From NCBI RefSeq assembly GCF_011617705.1, contig NZ_CP050154.1:496001-560000 (forward strand): a stretch of 64,000 bases of DNA, given 5' to 3'. The position numbers and the translations under genes are program-made. The stretch is from Brevibacterium limosum (GTDB lineage Bacteria > Actinomycetota > Actinomycetes > Actinomycetales > Brevibacteriaceae). Shown piece by piece: positions 9,022 through 17,496 of the stretch; within the stretch, counting starts at the first letter, position 1, and the number at the start of each line of letters is the position of its first letter. A model generated the notes under the pieces. It had not been told where the DNA came from and made no database searches. It worked only from the letters and a program-made list of their open reading frames with translations.

Positions 9022-9615
9022 ATGAAGATTCTGTTGGTAGGATCCGGCGGGCATGTCGGAGGCGTGGCACGCGACGAATTCGAACAGCGCGGTCACGACG
9101 TCATCTGCGCCACCCGCTCGACCGACCCGGGAGTCGACACCTCGGATGCCGAATCGATCTCGAACCTTCTGCGGTCGGTCGGCACCGTGGATGCGATCGT
9201 CATCGCCGTTGGTGCGGCTGCATTCAAGCCGGTCACCGAACTCACCCGCGAGGACTACGTCGCAGCATTCACCTCGAAGACACTCGGGCAGATCGAATTC
9301 GTCACCCAGGGTCTCGATCACCTGACCGATGGCGGTTCGATCACTTTCGTCACCGGAGTGCTCAGCCGCGAGCCCATTCCGACTGCCTCCGCTGCGGCCA
9401 TGGCCAACGGCGCAGTCGAATCATTCGTCATATCTGCAGCGCCCGAGCTTCCGCGCGGGATCCGCATCAACGCGGTCAGCCCGAACGTACTCGCGAACTC
9501 TCCGCACTATCACGACGCCTTCGCCGGAATGACCCCGGTGACTGACGAGGCGGTGGCGAATGCCTTCGTGCGCTCTGTCGAAGGCAACGTCACCGGTCGC
9601 ATCCTGACCGTCTGA
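9022..9615 (+). CDS. short-chain dehydrogenase-like protein without the catalytic Tyr/Lys
   Basis: 197 residues, with a strong ribosome-binding site AAGGAGGT (9010-9017) fixing ATG 9022. It has a Rossmann fold with the nucleotide motif VGSGGHVGG at the N terminus and INAVSPNVL near the C terminus. Where classical SDRs carry YxxxK it has SAAAMANGAVESF, so the usual proton relay is absent. This is the known compact SDR-like subfamily of about 200 residues; its reaction is not established. It stands alone, behind a long operator-like palindrome. Whether it belongs to the hydroxyproline regulon is unclear. Confidence 0.75.
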   Translation: MKILLVGSGGHVGGVARDEFEQRGHDVICATRSTDPGVDTSDAESISNLLRSVGTVDAIVIAVGAAAFKPVTELTREDYVAAFTSKTLGQIEFVTQGLDHLTDGGSITFVTGVLSREPIPTASAAAMANGAVESFVISAAPELPRGIRINAVSPNVLANSPHYHDAFAGMTPVTDEAVANAFVRSVEGNVTGRILTV

Positions 9616-9780
9616 GCCGTTCAGGCTCTTGTCGACGGGTCGTTCTGCGCTCAACAGACGAACTGTTCCTTCTGGGGCCGGTGAATTGCTCCGACGCTCT
9701 CGAGGTCCTCAGCCTCAGCGTCGGGGCGATCTGCCGAAATCCGTCCGATCGGCGGCAGTTCAGTACAATTGCTTTCGGGC

Positions 9781-9791
9781 GGTCAGACAAT
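9781..9791. promoter_or_regulatory. weak GntR-type operator match before the GntR gene
   Basis: GGTCAGACAAT matches the right part of the TTGTCATACAAT motif; over twelve positions nine agree. It lies about 95 bases before the regulator gene, a natural place for autoregulation, but the match is weak. Confidence 0.3.
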
Positions 9792-9886
9792 GTGCAGGAA
9801 GACGCACGCCGGTTGAGTCGGCGTCGCATTCCTGAAGCGACACCAGCCCGATATCGGATCAGCCGCAGCGAGAAAGCAGTCGAAGA

Positions 9887-10600
9887 GTGAAGCCGCTGGA
9901 GACAGAGAGAGGCGCGACAGACCGTGTATCCTCGCGTCGTCCCGCGTCGAACACCGAGCGCCGACAGCGCGTGATCGACGAGATCAAGCGTCGCATCGTG
10001 CTCGGCGAGCTCACTCCCGGGGAGAGAATCATCGAGGCCGACCTGACCTCATCGCTCGACGTCAGCCGCCCCACCGCTCGGGAGGCGCTCAACCAGATGG
10101 CTCGCGACGGTTTCCTCATCCAAGAGGCCTACCGGGGCCTGCGGGTAGCGAACATCGAGGTCGATTCGATGCTCGAGATCGCTCGCGTTCGCGTCGCCCT
10201 CGACGCAGAAGCCATCGACGAGATCCTCGATGACTCCACGGGGGAGCGGATGGCTCGCCTCGAGGAGATCTGGGAGCGCTTCGAAAGTGAAAGCAGCGAA
10301 GCCGACCCGCTCGCCGTCCATGAGGCGCACATCCGATTCCACCGCGGCATCTGGGAAGCCGCGGACAACTATCTGCTCATGCGCATCTGGCCGGTCGTCG
10401 AAGCTCAGATGACGATCATCCTCGCCTACGACCAGTTCACCAGACGAGATTCCGGACGTGCCCACGCCATCCACGCAGCGCTGATGCGCGCGATCCGCAG
10501 CGGCGACCGCAGCCGCATCCGCACCGCGCTCGATGTCCACACGATGGACAGCGCGCAGGAGCTCGCCCTCTTGGTCTCCGGCGCCGCCGACAAGGACTGA
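9887..10600 (+). CDS. GntR-family transcriptional regulator, FCD (FadR/VanR) type
   Basis: 237 residues from GTG 9887. Residues ~20-90 form the winged helix-turn-helix with LGELTPGERIIEADL and DVSRPTAREALNQMARDGF, the GntR signature. The C-terminal FCD domain is all-helical and keeps the histidines that bind metal and ligand (HEAHIRFHRGIW, VHTMDS). FCD regulators are usually repressors released by a small carboxylate or amino acid, and they bind palindromes of the type TnGTnnnACnA. The repeated TTGTCATACAAT sites around this gene fit that pattern closely, so this is the best candidate to control the whole 7-22 kb island. Cytoplasmic. Confidence 0.9.
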   Translation: MKPLETERGATDRVSSRRPASNTERRQRVIDEIKRRIVLGELTPGERIIEADLTSSLDVSRPTAREALNQMARDGFLIQEAYRGLRVANIEVDSMLEIARVRVALDAEAIDEILDDSTGERMARLEEIWERFESESSEADPLAVHEAHIRFHRGIWEAADNYLLMRIWPVVEAQMTIILAYDQFTRRDSGRAHAIHAALMRAIRSGDRSRIRTALDVHTMDSAQELALLVSGAADKD

Positions 10601-10767
10601 TTCCTGACCGCGGAATCGCCGCATTCCTGACATTGCCCCCGACCGGGTCCGCTGTCCGCCGACCCGCCTCCGCACTGCACGGGACTCGCCCGGACAATGC
10701 CCATCATTCACAGAGGCCAGAGGGATTGACGCTTCTGTGAACTGTGCGTAGCGTATTCCTCAAGAGA

Positions 10768-10779
10768 TTGTCATACAAT
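10768..10779 (+). promoter_or_regulatory. GntR-type operator before the FAD oxidoreductase operon
   Basis: An exact TTGTCATACAAT; with the preceding A it is a 5-bp palindrome (ATTGT-CAT-ACAAT, 10767-10779). TACAAT can serve as the -10. The start codon of the oxidoreductase follows 56 bases later. Confidence 0.6.
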
Positions 10780-10834
10780 AATGGCGTAGGCAGCGTGGCT
10801 GAATGACAGCCAGGACACCAATGGAGGGAACCGA

Positions 10835-12082
10835 ATGAGGACTGTCATCGTCGGAGGAGGCGTGGTCGGGCTGACCACGGCCTATGAGCTGGCCAGGCGC
10901 GGCCATGACGTCACCGTCATCGAAGCCGGACGCTGCGGAGCCGGCGCCTCCCACGGAAACGCCGCGAAGATCGCCATCGCCGAGAGCACCCCGGTCCCGG
11001 CCCCCGGGGTTCTGCTCCAGGGAATTCGGTGGATGCTCAAACCCGACAGCCCGCTGTCGATCCGCCCGTCGCTTGCTCCCGGCTACCTCAAGTTCCTGCT
11101 GCAGATGGCCACACACTGCAACGCGCGTGACTTCGAAGCCGGGCTGGACCTCCACCTCCGCCTCGGCGAAGACGCGAACGACCTCTTCGACGAGTATCAG
11201 ACTCAAGGGATCGACTTCGAGATGCACGACCGCGGTGTGCTGCTGGCCTTCGAGACTCGGGAGCGCTTCGACGAACACTGCGCGAGCCTGCCCGCGTTCG
11301 AGGCCGCAGGCCACCGACCGCAGCGACTGCACGATGACGAGGTCCGCGAGGCCGAACCGGCACTGAGCGACCGGATCCGCCACGGTCTCTTCTTCCCCGC
11401 CGACCGGCAGATCGAACCCGACTCCCTGACGGCGGGCCTGCTCGCGAAACTCGCTGATCTCGGCGTCGTCGTGCGGGAGAACACCCGTGTCGGACGCTTC
11501 ATCCGCTCCGGCGACGCCGTGACCGCCGTTGTCACCGCAGACGCCGAGGTCATCAGCACCGACGCGCTCGTCATCGCCGCAGGGGTCCCCTCGGGTGCCA
11601 TGGCGGCCGAACTCGGGCAGAAGCTCCCGATCTACTCGGGCAAGGGCTACAGCATCGACTACTCACCGGCCCCGATCCAGCTGCGCACATCACTGACACT
11701 CGAAGACGCTCGCGTCGCCGTCACACCGCTCGACGGCATGCTCAGGCTGGCCGGCACGATGGAGTTCGGCAGCAAAGACGACGGGGTCAACGACGTCCGT
11801 GTCGGCGCGATCCGCCGGTCTGCTCAAGAAGCTTTCCGCGACTGGGGCGAGGGCGCCGGCGAACAGGCCCCGTGGGCCGGGTCGCGGCCCATGACCCCGG
11901 ACGGCCTCCCCGCCATCGGCCGGATCGATTCCGTGAACAATGCGTATATCAACTCCGGACACTCGATGCTCGGCCTGACACTGGCACCCGGCTCTGCCCG
12001 GCTGCTCGCCGGACTCATCACCGACGGCGGTTCGACTCTGCCCGACGACCTTCTCGATCGCGTGTCCCCGAACCGCTTCTGA
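10835..12082 (+). CDS. FAD-dependent D-amino-acid dehydrogenase (DadA-like; candidate D-hydroxyproline oxidase)
   Basis: 415 residues; GGAGG stands eight bases before ATG 10835. The N terminus is a Rossmann FAD site (VIVGGGVVGLTTAYELARRG) followed by the DAO fold, ending in GHSMLGLTLAPGSARLLAGL, typical of the DadA/glycine oxidase family. These flavoenzymes oxidise D-amino or imino acids to imines. As the first gene of an operon with a DapA-family and a proline-racemase-family enzyme, the likely substrate is cis-4-hydroxy-D-proline, giving pyrroline-4-hydroxy-2-carboxylate. The substrate is inferred from context. No membrane segment is evident. Confidence 0.85.
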   Translation: MRTVIVGGGVVGLTTAYELARRGHDVTVIEAGRCGAGASHGNAAKIAIAESTPVPAPGVLLQGIRWMLKPDSPLSIRPSLAPGYLKFLLQMATHCNARDFEAGLDLHLRLGEDANDLFDEYQTQGIDFEMHDRGVLLAFETRERFDEHCASLPAFEAAGHRPQRLHDDEVREAEPALSDRIRHGLFFPADRQIEPDSLTAGLLAKLADLGVVVRENTRVGRFIRSGDAVTAVVTADAEVISTDALVIAAGVPSGAMAAELGQKLPIYSGKGYSIDYSPAPIQLRTSLTLEDARVAVTPLDGMLRLAGTMEFGSKDDGVNDVRVGAIRRSAQEAFRDWGEGAGEQAPWAGSRPMTPDGLPAIGRIDSVNNAYINSGHSMLGLTLAPGSARLLAGLITDGGSTLPDDLLDRVSPNRF

Positions 12083-12187
12083 ACGCAGACTGCTTCGCCT
12101 CCTCGACGACCCAGCCGCCATCATCACCCGGTCCCACCACCACTCGACCCCAACACCGCACATTTCCGAACAGAGCAGGAGAGATCC

Positions 12188-13090
12188 ATGACCACACAGC
12201 AGTTCACCGGCGTCCTCGCCGCCGTCGTCACCCCGTTCACCGCCGACGGATCGGCCATCGACGTCGACGGCATCCGCCGCCAGGTCGATCACATCGTCGC
12301 AGGCGGAGTCCACGGCCTCGTGCCCGGCGGATCCACCGGGGAATTCACAGCCCTGACCGTCGAAGAGCGGAAAGCCTCCAACCGCGCCTACATCGACGCC
12401 GCGGCGGGACGCGTGCCTGTCGTCGCCGGCACCGGAGCCCTGAACACGGCTGAGACGATCGAGCTCACGCGCGACGCGAAAGACGCCGGTGCCGACGCCG
12501 TGATGATCGTCCCGCCCTTCTACGACGCTCCCGACTTCGACGCTCTCATCGCCCACTACGCGTCCGTCACCGAGGCGGTCGACATCCCGATCATGTACTA
12601 CAACATCCCGGCCGCGACCGGGGTGGAACTCAGCGCCGAACAGCTGGGCGAGCTCGGCCGTCGCACAGGGGCGACCAGCTATAAGGACACTGGCGGAGAC
12701 TTCCCGAAGTTCACCGAGGTCCGATTCGACCAGGCCGAGGACATCCAGGCGCTCAACGGCTGGGACACACTGACCTTCGCCGCCTTCGCCCTCGGTGCAG
12801 AAGCGGGAGTTTGGGGCGCCGCCAGCATCATCCCCGGTCTCTGTGCCGAGCTCTATCAGGCCGTCGTCGTCGATAAGGACCTCGATCGCGGTCGCGAGCT
12901 GTGGGCGAAGATCAATCCGATCTGTGTCTTCCTCGAGTCGCACAACTATGCTGGTGCCATCAAGACGGGAACGGCTCTCGTCGGCGTCGACGCCGGCCCG
13001 ACCCGGTCGCCGATCCTGCCGCTGGCCGACGAATACGTCGACGAGCTGCGCGGTCTGCTCCGTGACGCAGGCGTCACAGTCGTCGCCTGA
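12188..13090 (+). CDS. DapA/NanA-family lyase (candidate 1-pyrroline-4-hydroxy-2-carboxylate deaminase)
   Basis: 300 residues, with GGAGAG eight bases before ATG 12188. It is a complete TIM-barrel of the dihydrodipicolinate synthase family: GSTGEF near residue 48, the catalytic Tyr in YYNIP (~138) and the Schiff-base Lys in SYKDTGGD (~166). Its position between a D-amino-acid oxidase and a proline-racemase-family gene points to the deaminase that turns pyrroline-4-hydroxy-2-carboxylate into 2,5-dioxovalerate and ammonia, rather than to lysine synthesis. There is a 105-base gap from the upstream gene with no clear terminator, so cotranscription is likely. Confidence 0.85.
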   Translation: MTTQQFTGVLAAVVTPFTADGSAIDVDGIRRQVDHIVAGGVHGLVPGGSTGEFTALTVEERKASNRAYIDAAAGRVPVVAGTGALNTAETIELTRDAKDAGADAVMIVPPFYDAPDFDALIAHYASVTEAVDIPIMYYNIPAATGVELSAEQLGELGRRTGATSYKDTGGDFPKFTEVRFDQAEDIQALNGWDTLTFAAFALGAEAGVWGAASIIPGLCAELYQAVVVDKDLDRGRELWAKINPICVFLESHNYAGAIKTGTALVGVDAGPTRSPILPLADEYVDELRGLLRDAGVTVVA

Positions 13091-13130
13091 GACGAACAGA
13101 GACCGGCAGGAGCTCCTGAATCGAGGAAGC

Positions 13131-14222
13131 GTGAAGAACAGACAGATCATCCAAGCCGTCGATGTCCATGCCGCGGGAGAACCGGGCCGAGTCCTCCTCG
13201 GCTCGAACCTGAGGGTCAAGGGTTCGACCATGGCCGAGAAGCTGCGCTACTGCGAACAGAATCTCGAGGCTTTCCGAACCCTCATCCTGCAGGAGCCGCG
13301 CGGCTATCCGGGTCTGTGTTCGCCGATCGTCGTCGCTGCGACGGATCCCAGCTGTGACTTCGGGATGATCGTCATGGAGCAGGGCGGGTTCAAACCGATG
13401 TCCGGGTCGAATCTCATCTGCACTGTCACGGCCCTGGTCGAAACCGGCTCCGTCGACGTCACCGAGCCTGTCACCGAGCTGCGTGTCGACACGGCGGCAG
13501 GTGTCGTGACCGCTCGCGCAGAGGTGGTCGACGGCCGTGCGAAGAAGGTCACTTTCGACAATGTGCCGGCCTTCGTCCACGGACTGGATCTGCCTCTTGA
13601 CGTGCCGGGCTACGGAACGGTCCCCGTCGATGTCGTCTTCGGGGGCCAGTTCTACGTGCAGACCGCGGCGGAGAACCTCGGAGTGGATCTGGAAGCGGAG
13701 AATGCGAAAGAGATCATCCGGGCGGGCAGCGTGCTGCTGCAGGCGGCGAACGAGGCGTTCGACGTCCGGCATCCGCTCATCCCGGAGATCGACAGGATCG
13801 GGCTGCCGATGCTCCACGGACCCGCCCGGACCGCCGGCACCGATGGTCGCAATGCCGTCGTGCTGCCCAGCGGCGTCGTCGCTCTCGACGACCCGAGTAC
13901 GTGGACGGGCACCCTCGACCGTTCTCCGTGCGGAACAGGCACGAGTGGTCGCGTGGCCGCCAAACATGCTCGCGGTGAGCTCGCTGTGGGGCAGGAGTTC
14001 GTCCACGAATCGATGATGGGAACGACGTTCACCGCCGAGGTGAAGGAGACGACGACACTCGAAGGACTGCCCGCCGTGATCCCGTCGATCAGCGGTCGCG
14101 GATGGATCACCGGCTTCCAACAGCTTGTCGTCGAGGCCGATGATCCGTTCCCCGCCGGTTACACCGTCGGCGACATCTGGGGCCGTGGGGTCGGTCGGAC
14201 GACGGCCGGCACCGACGGCTGA
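13131..14222 (+). CDS. proline racemase-family enzyme (candidate hydroxyproline 2-epimerase; Ser/Cys active site)
   Basis: 363 residues from GTG 13131, 40 bases after the previous stop. The fold is diaminopimelate-epimerase-like. The C-terminal catalytic motif DRSPCGTGTSGR (Cys ~267, Asp ~263) is intact, while the N-terminal motif, normally MCGHxx, reads PMSGSN, so the first catalytic Cys is replaced by Ser (~91). In this family Cys/Cys pairs mark racemases and 4-hydroxyproline epimerases and Cys/Thr pairs mark trans-3-hydroxyproline dehydratases; Ser/Cys pairs are a minority type. With the neighbours, conversion of trans-4-hydroxy-L-proline to the cis-D isomer is most likely, with activity on 3-hydroxyproline as an alternative. 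Confidence 0.85.
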   Translation: MKNRQIIQAVDVHAAGEPGRVLLGSNLRVKGSTMAEKLRYCEQNLEAFRTLILQEPRGYPGLCSPIVVAATDPSCDFGMIVMEQGGFKPMSGSNLICTVTALVETGSVDVTEPVTELRVDTAAGVVTARAEVVDGRAKKVTFDNVPAFVHGLDLPLDVPGYGTVPVDVVFGGQFYVQTAAENLGVDLEAENAKEIIRAGSVLLQAANEAFDVRHPLIPEIDRIGLPMLHGPARTAGTDGRNAVVLPSGVVALDDPSTWTGTLDRSPCGTGTSGRVAAKHARGELAVGQEFVHESMMGTTFTAEVKETTTLEGLPAVIPSISGRGWITGFQQLVVEADDPFPAGYTVGDIWGRGVGRTTAGTDG

Positions 14223-14252
14223 GGACACTGAACGGCAGGAGAAGGGCCACTC

Positions 14253-14990
14253 ATGGAACTGCAGAATCGCACGATCATCGTCACCGGGGCGGCCGGCGGC
14301 ATCGGCTCGGCCATCACCGCCGCCTGCGCCAGGCAGGGAGCTCGGGTGGCCGCAGTCGACCGTGTCGAACCCGCGATTCCGGACGATATCCCGGCCGACA
14401 CGGTCCTACCGTTCCTCGCGGACCTCTCCGAGTCCGTCGGCTGCGCGGAGCTGATCGCCGAGGTGGCCGACCGCCTCGGCGCCGTCGATGGGCTCGTCAA
14501 CTGCGCCGGGGTGATGCGCAGAGGTGACCTGCTCGAGATCGACGAGGACGATTGGGCGGCGACCTATGCCGTCAACGTCGACGCCGTCATGCGGCTGTGC
14601 CGGGCGGCGCTGCCCTCGCTCAAGACTGCCGAGTCTGCGTCGATCGTCAACATCGCCTCGCAGTGGGGACTGCAGCCGGCGGGCGGGCACATCGCCTACA
14701 ACAGCTCGAAGGCCGCCGTTGTGTCGCTGACTCGCAGCCTGGCCCGGGATTTCGGCGCACACGGGGTGCGGGCCAATTCGATCTGCCCCGGTGAGATCCT
14801 CACCCCCATGCTGCAGCAGAAGCTCGATGACCACGGCATCGCCGAATCGGAACTCGCCTCGTCGATTCCGCTCGGGCGCCTCGGTCGACCCTCCGAGGTC
14901 GCCGAACTCACGACGTTTCTGCTCAGCGACCGTGCCTCGTTCATCTCCGGTGCGGCAGTCGAAATCGCCGGAGCTCAGCAGGTGGGATGA
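14253..14990 (+). CDS. SDR family oxidoreductase
   Basis: 245 residues; ribosome-binding purines (GGAGAAGGG) precede ATG 14253, 30 bases after the epimerase stop. It is a classical SDR: TGAAGGIG cofactor motif near residue 11, NCAG near 87, and the Ser/Tyr/Lys triad in NIASQWG and YNSSK. The acidic residue after beta-2 (VDRVE) suggests NAD(H) preference. Its substrate is not known; position in the operon suggests a hydroxy or keto intermediate of the imino-acid pathway or its stereoisomers. Confidence 0.85.
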   Translation: MELQNRTIIVTGAAGGIGSAITAACARQGARVAAVDRVEPAIPDDIPADTVLPFLADLSESVGCAELIAEVADRLGAVDGLVNCAGVMRRGDLLEIDEDDWAATYAVNVDAVMRLCRAALPSLKTAESASIVNIASQWGLQPAGGHIAYNSSKAAVVSLTRSLARDFGAHGVRANSICPGEILTPMLQQKLDDHGIAESELASSIPLGRLGRPSEVAELTTFLLSDRASFISGAAVEIAGAQQVG

Positions 14991-15040
14991 ACCGCAGCCT
15001 CACACGGTGGGGCAGTCATTCCCCGGAAACAGGAGAGACC

Positions 15041-15817
15041 ATGTCTGAACACACGACCGGCCCCTTGCAGGGCAGACGGATCCTCGTCACCGGAGCGTCG
15101 AAGGGAATCGGCGCCGCGATCGCCCGTGCCGTCCACCGCGACGGCGCTGAGGTGGCCGTCCATTTCAACTCCGACCGAACCGGCGCCGAGGCGCTCGCCT
15201 CCGAACTCGGCGATCGAGTCCACCTCGTCCACGGCGACCTGTCCACCCGCGAAGCTGCGACCCAGGTCTGGTCAGCAGCATCCTCGGCGATGGGCGGAGT
15301 CGACACCCTGGTCAACAATGCCGGTGCCTGGATCGCCTCACCGCTCGAAGCGGAGGACGCCCGAGCCGATGGGAACGAAGCGTGGGCAGAGGGGTGGGAC
15401 GCGAACATGCAGCTCAACCTCCTCTCCGCGGCCGATCTCTGCCGGGAGGCACTGCTGACGTTTCGTGAACAGGGCGAGGGAGCGGTCATCAACATGACGA
15501 GCCGCTCGGCCCATCGCGGCGACGACGCCGAGCACCTGGCCTATGGTGCGGCCAAGGCCGGTCTGCTCAGCCTGACGAAGGGGATCGCGCGCGGCTACGG
15601 CCACCTCGGTGTGTGTGCCTATGCGATCGCACCGGGCTGGGTCGATACCGGACTGGCGGCCGGAGCCGTATCGGACGAAGTGCTGGCGGGTCTGCCCCTG
15701 CGCGAAGTCACCCCGCCGGAAGATGTGGCCGAACTCGTCGCGTTCCTCGCCTCGAGCCGGGCTCGCCACCTGACCGGCTCGACCATCGACGTCACAGGCG
15801 CGGACTACGTGCGCTGA
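15041..15817 (+). CDS. SDR family oxidoreductase
   Basis: 258 residues from ATG 15041, with AGGAGAGACC directly upstream; upstream in-frame starts lack such a site. It has TGASKGIG, NNAG, a catalytic Ser in NMTSRSAH and YGAAK. The stretch after beta-2 (VHFNSDRTGAE) lacks the acidic residue, which suggests NADP(H). It is the last gene of the plus-strand operon and is closed by a hairpin at 15854-15885. Having two SDRs with apparently different cofactor preference in one operon is compatible with an oxidation-reduction epimerisation, but this is speculation. Confidence 0.85.
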   Translation: MSEHTTGPLQGRRILVTGASKGIGAAIARAVHRDGAEVAVHFNSDRTGAEALASELGDRVHLVHGDLSTREAATQVWSAASSAMGGVDTLVNNAGAWIASPLEAEDARADGNEAWAEGWDANMQLNLLSAADLCREALLTFREQGEGAVINMTSRSAHRGDDAEHLAYGAAKAGLLSLTKGIARGYGHLGVCAYAIAPGWVDTGLAAGAVSDEVLAGLPLREVTPPEDVAELVAFLASSRARHLTGSTIDVTGADYVR

Positions 15818-15853
15818 CTTCCGCTCGTGAACGACCTGCCCGCCTGAAGCGCA

Positions 15854-15885
15854 TGGGCCCCGAGTCCGTGCGGTCCCGGGGCCCA
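15854..15885. terminator. hairpin between convergent operons
   Basis: TGGGCCCCG (15854-15862) pairs perfectly with CGGGGCCCA (15877-15885). It lies midway between the stop codons of the SDR and of the ABC ATPase gene and can serve both strands. There is no T-tract. Confidence 0.6.
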
Positions 15886-15894
15886 AGCTGCGGT

Positions 15895-16743
15895 TCAGAA
15901 CCGCACCGCTTCGACGAACTTCTTCAGTTCGGGGTCTTCGGTGTGGTTGAAAGCCTCGTCCGGCGTCGCGTTCACCGCGATCTCTCCTTCGTGGAAGAAC
16001 ACCACACGGTCTGCGGCCTTCGAGGCGAAGGCCATGTCGTGGGTGACGAGTGCGACGGCGATGCCCTCCTCTTCCTTGAGCCGGCGGAGGACATCGAGGA
16101 CCTCGGCGGCGACCGGAGGATCGAGCGCCGAGGTGATCTCGTCACAGAGCAGCAGCTTCGGCTGCATCATCAGCGCCCTGGCGATAGCCACCCGCTGGCG
16201 CTCACCGCCGGAGAGCTGGACGGGCTTCGACCGGATGTGATCGGACATCCCCACCTCGGCAAGGGCCTTCTCGGCGCGTTCGAGAGATTCGCTCTCGGAC
16301 ATGCCGAGGCGCTTCCTCGGCGCCAGTGTGAGGTTCTTGAGCACGTCCATATGGGGCCACAATGTGTAGCTCTGGAAGATCATGCCCACATGGGAGTCGA
16401 CCTGTTTCCAGGCCGGTGTCCGCTTCTGCTCCGAGAAGACCACTTCACCGTCGAAGGTCATCTCCCCATCGTCCGGGTCGGTCAGACCGGCGATCGCGCG
16501 CAGCAGAGTCGACTTCCCCGATCCCGAACGGCCGATGATGACGGTGATATCGCCCGCGCGCATATCGAAGTCGATGCTCTTCATCACCTCCCGATCGCCG
16601 AAGCTCTTGCGCAGACCACGGCAGGAGACGAGCACATCGCCGATGTTCGCCGAGATCGCTCGGCCGGCATGTGCGCGAGACGTGCTCGTCTGACTGTCGT
16701 CGCTCGGAGGCGAACCCGCAGCGGCAGTCGAGGTCTCATTCAT
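15895..16743 (-). CDS. polar amino-acid ABC transporter, ATP-binding subunit
   Basis: 282 residues. After a ~35-residue Ser/Ala-rich N-terminal extension comes a standard GlnQ/HisP-type ATPase: Walker A GRSGSGKST, signature LSGGERQRVA, Walker B LLLCDEITSALD, and the switch His in LVTHDM. It couples ATP hydrolysis to uptake through the permease encoded just upstream, with which it overlaps by four bases (ATGA). Given the surrounding genes the substrate is probably hydroxyproline or another imino/amino acid. Confidence 0.92.
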   Translation of the reverse strand: MNETSTAAAGSPPSDDSQTSTSRAHAGRAISANIGDVLVSCRGLRKSFGDREVMKSIDFDMRAGDITVIIGRSGSGKSTLLRAIAGLTDPDDGEMTFDGEVVFSEQKRTPAWKQVDSHVGMIFQSYTLWPHMDVLKNLTLAPRKRLGMSESESLERAEKALAEVGMSDHIRSKPVQLSGGERQRVAIARALMMQPKLLLCDEITSALDPPVAAEVLDVLRRLKEEEGIAVALVTHDMAFASKAADRVVFFHEGEIAVNATPDEAFNHTEDPELKKFVEAVRF

Positions 16744-17471
16744 GGCTTCACCTTCACTTTCCCGCCGGGCATCATCTGCACTGCAAGTCCCTTCTTCTTC
16801 CTGACGCTGCTTCCGACCATGAGATTCCGTTCGATCTTGCTGAGGATGAGCGATGCCGGGAACGCGATGACGAAGTACATCAGCGCGGCCACGGTGAGGA
16901 TCTCGAGCGCCCGGTACGATTCGGTCGAGATCTTGTTCGCAGTGAACATGAGATCGGCGACGGCGATGGTCGAGACCAGAGCCGTGTCCTTGAACAGCGA
17001 GATGTTGAGCGAGAGGATCACGGGCAACTGCTGTTTGAGTGCCTGCGGCACGATGATGTAGCGAATCTGTTGGAACCGGGAGAGCCGGAGCATCTTGCCC
17101 GCCTCGACCTGTTCAGGCGGCACCGCCTGGAATCCGCTTCGATAGGCCTCGGCCATGAAAGCGGTGAGGTTGAGGGTGAGCGCGATGATGGCTGAGATCG
17201 TCCCGGGGATGGTGATGCCAGTCAGTGTCGGCAGGGCGTAGTAGACCCAGAACAGCTGAACGAGCAACGGTGTGCAGCGGAATATCTCGATGTAGAGCTG
17301 GGCCAGCCAGCGCACCACTTCGATGTTCGACATCCGCAGGAATGCCACCGGGATCGCCAGGATCATACTCAGCGCGATGACGATGACTGCGATCTCAAGA
17401 GTGAGCACCAGACCATCGAGCAGCCGGGGGAAGTTGCTCGTGACGACGGTCCAATCGAATTGGTAGTTCAT
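16740..17471 (-). CDS. polar amino-acid ABC transporter, permease subunit (HisM/GlnP family)
   Basis: 243 residues with about five membrane helices and the EAA loop EAYRSGFQAVPPEQVEAGKM that docks the ATPase. The ribosome-binding site GAGGAGTCATC precedes the ATG. Only one permease gene is present, so the transporter probably uses a homodimer. It lies 25 bases downstream of the substrate-binding protein gene and overlaps the ATPase gene. Confidence 0.92.
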   Translation of the reverse strand: MNYQFDWTVVTSNFPRLLDGLVLTLEIAVIVIALSMILAIPVAFLRMSNIEVVRWLAQLYIEIFRCTPLLVQLFWVYYALPTLTGITIPGTISAIIALTLNLTAFMAEAYRSGFQAVPPEQVEAGKMLRLSRFQQIRYIIVPQALKQQLPVILSLNISLFKDTALVSTIAVADLMFTANKISTESYRALEILTVAALMYFVIAFPASLILSKIERNLMVGSSVRKKKGLAVQMMPGGKVKVKP

Positions 17472-17496
17472 GATGACTCCTCGTCGAACCTGCTGA

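Noticed and set aside
9884..10711. Mobile element around the GntR gene because of many short repeats
   Set aside because: The repeats are 12-base operator-like sites; no transposase, terminal repeats or target duplications were found.
11690..13231. 513-residue open frame on the minus strand
   Set aside because: Antisense to the oxidase, deaminase and epimerase genes, which have intact catalytic motifs on the plus strand.
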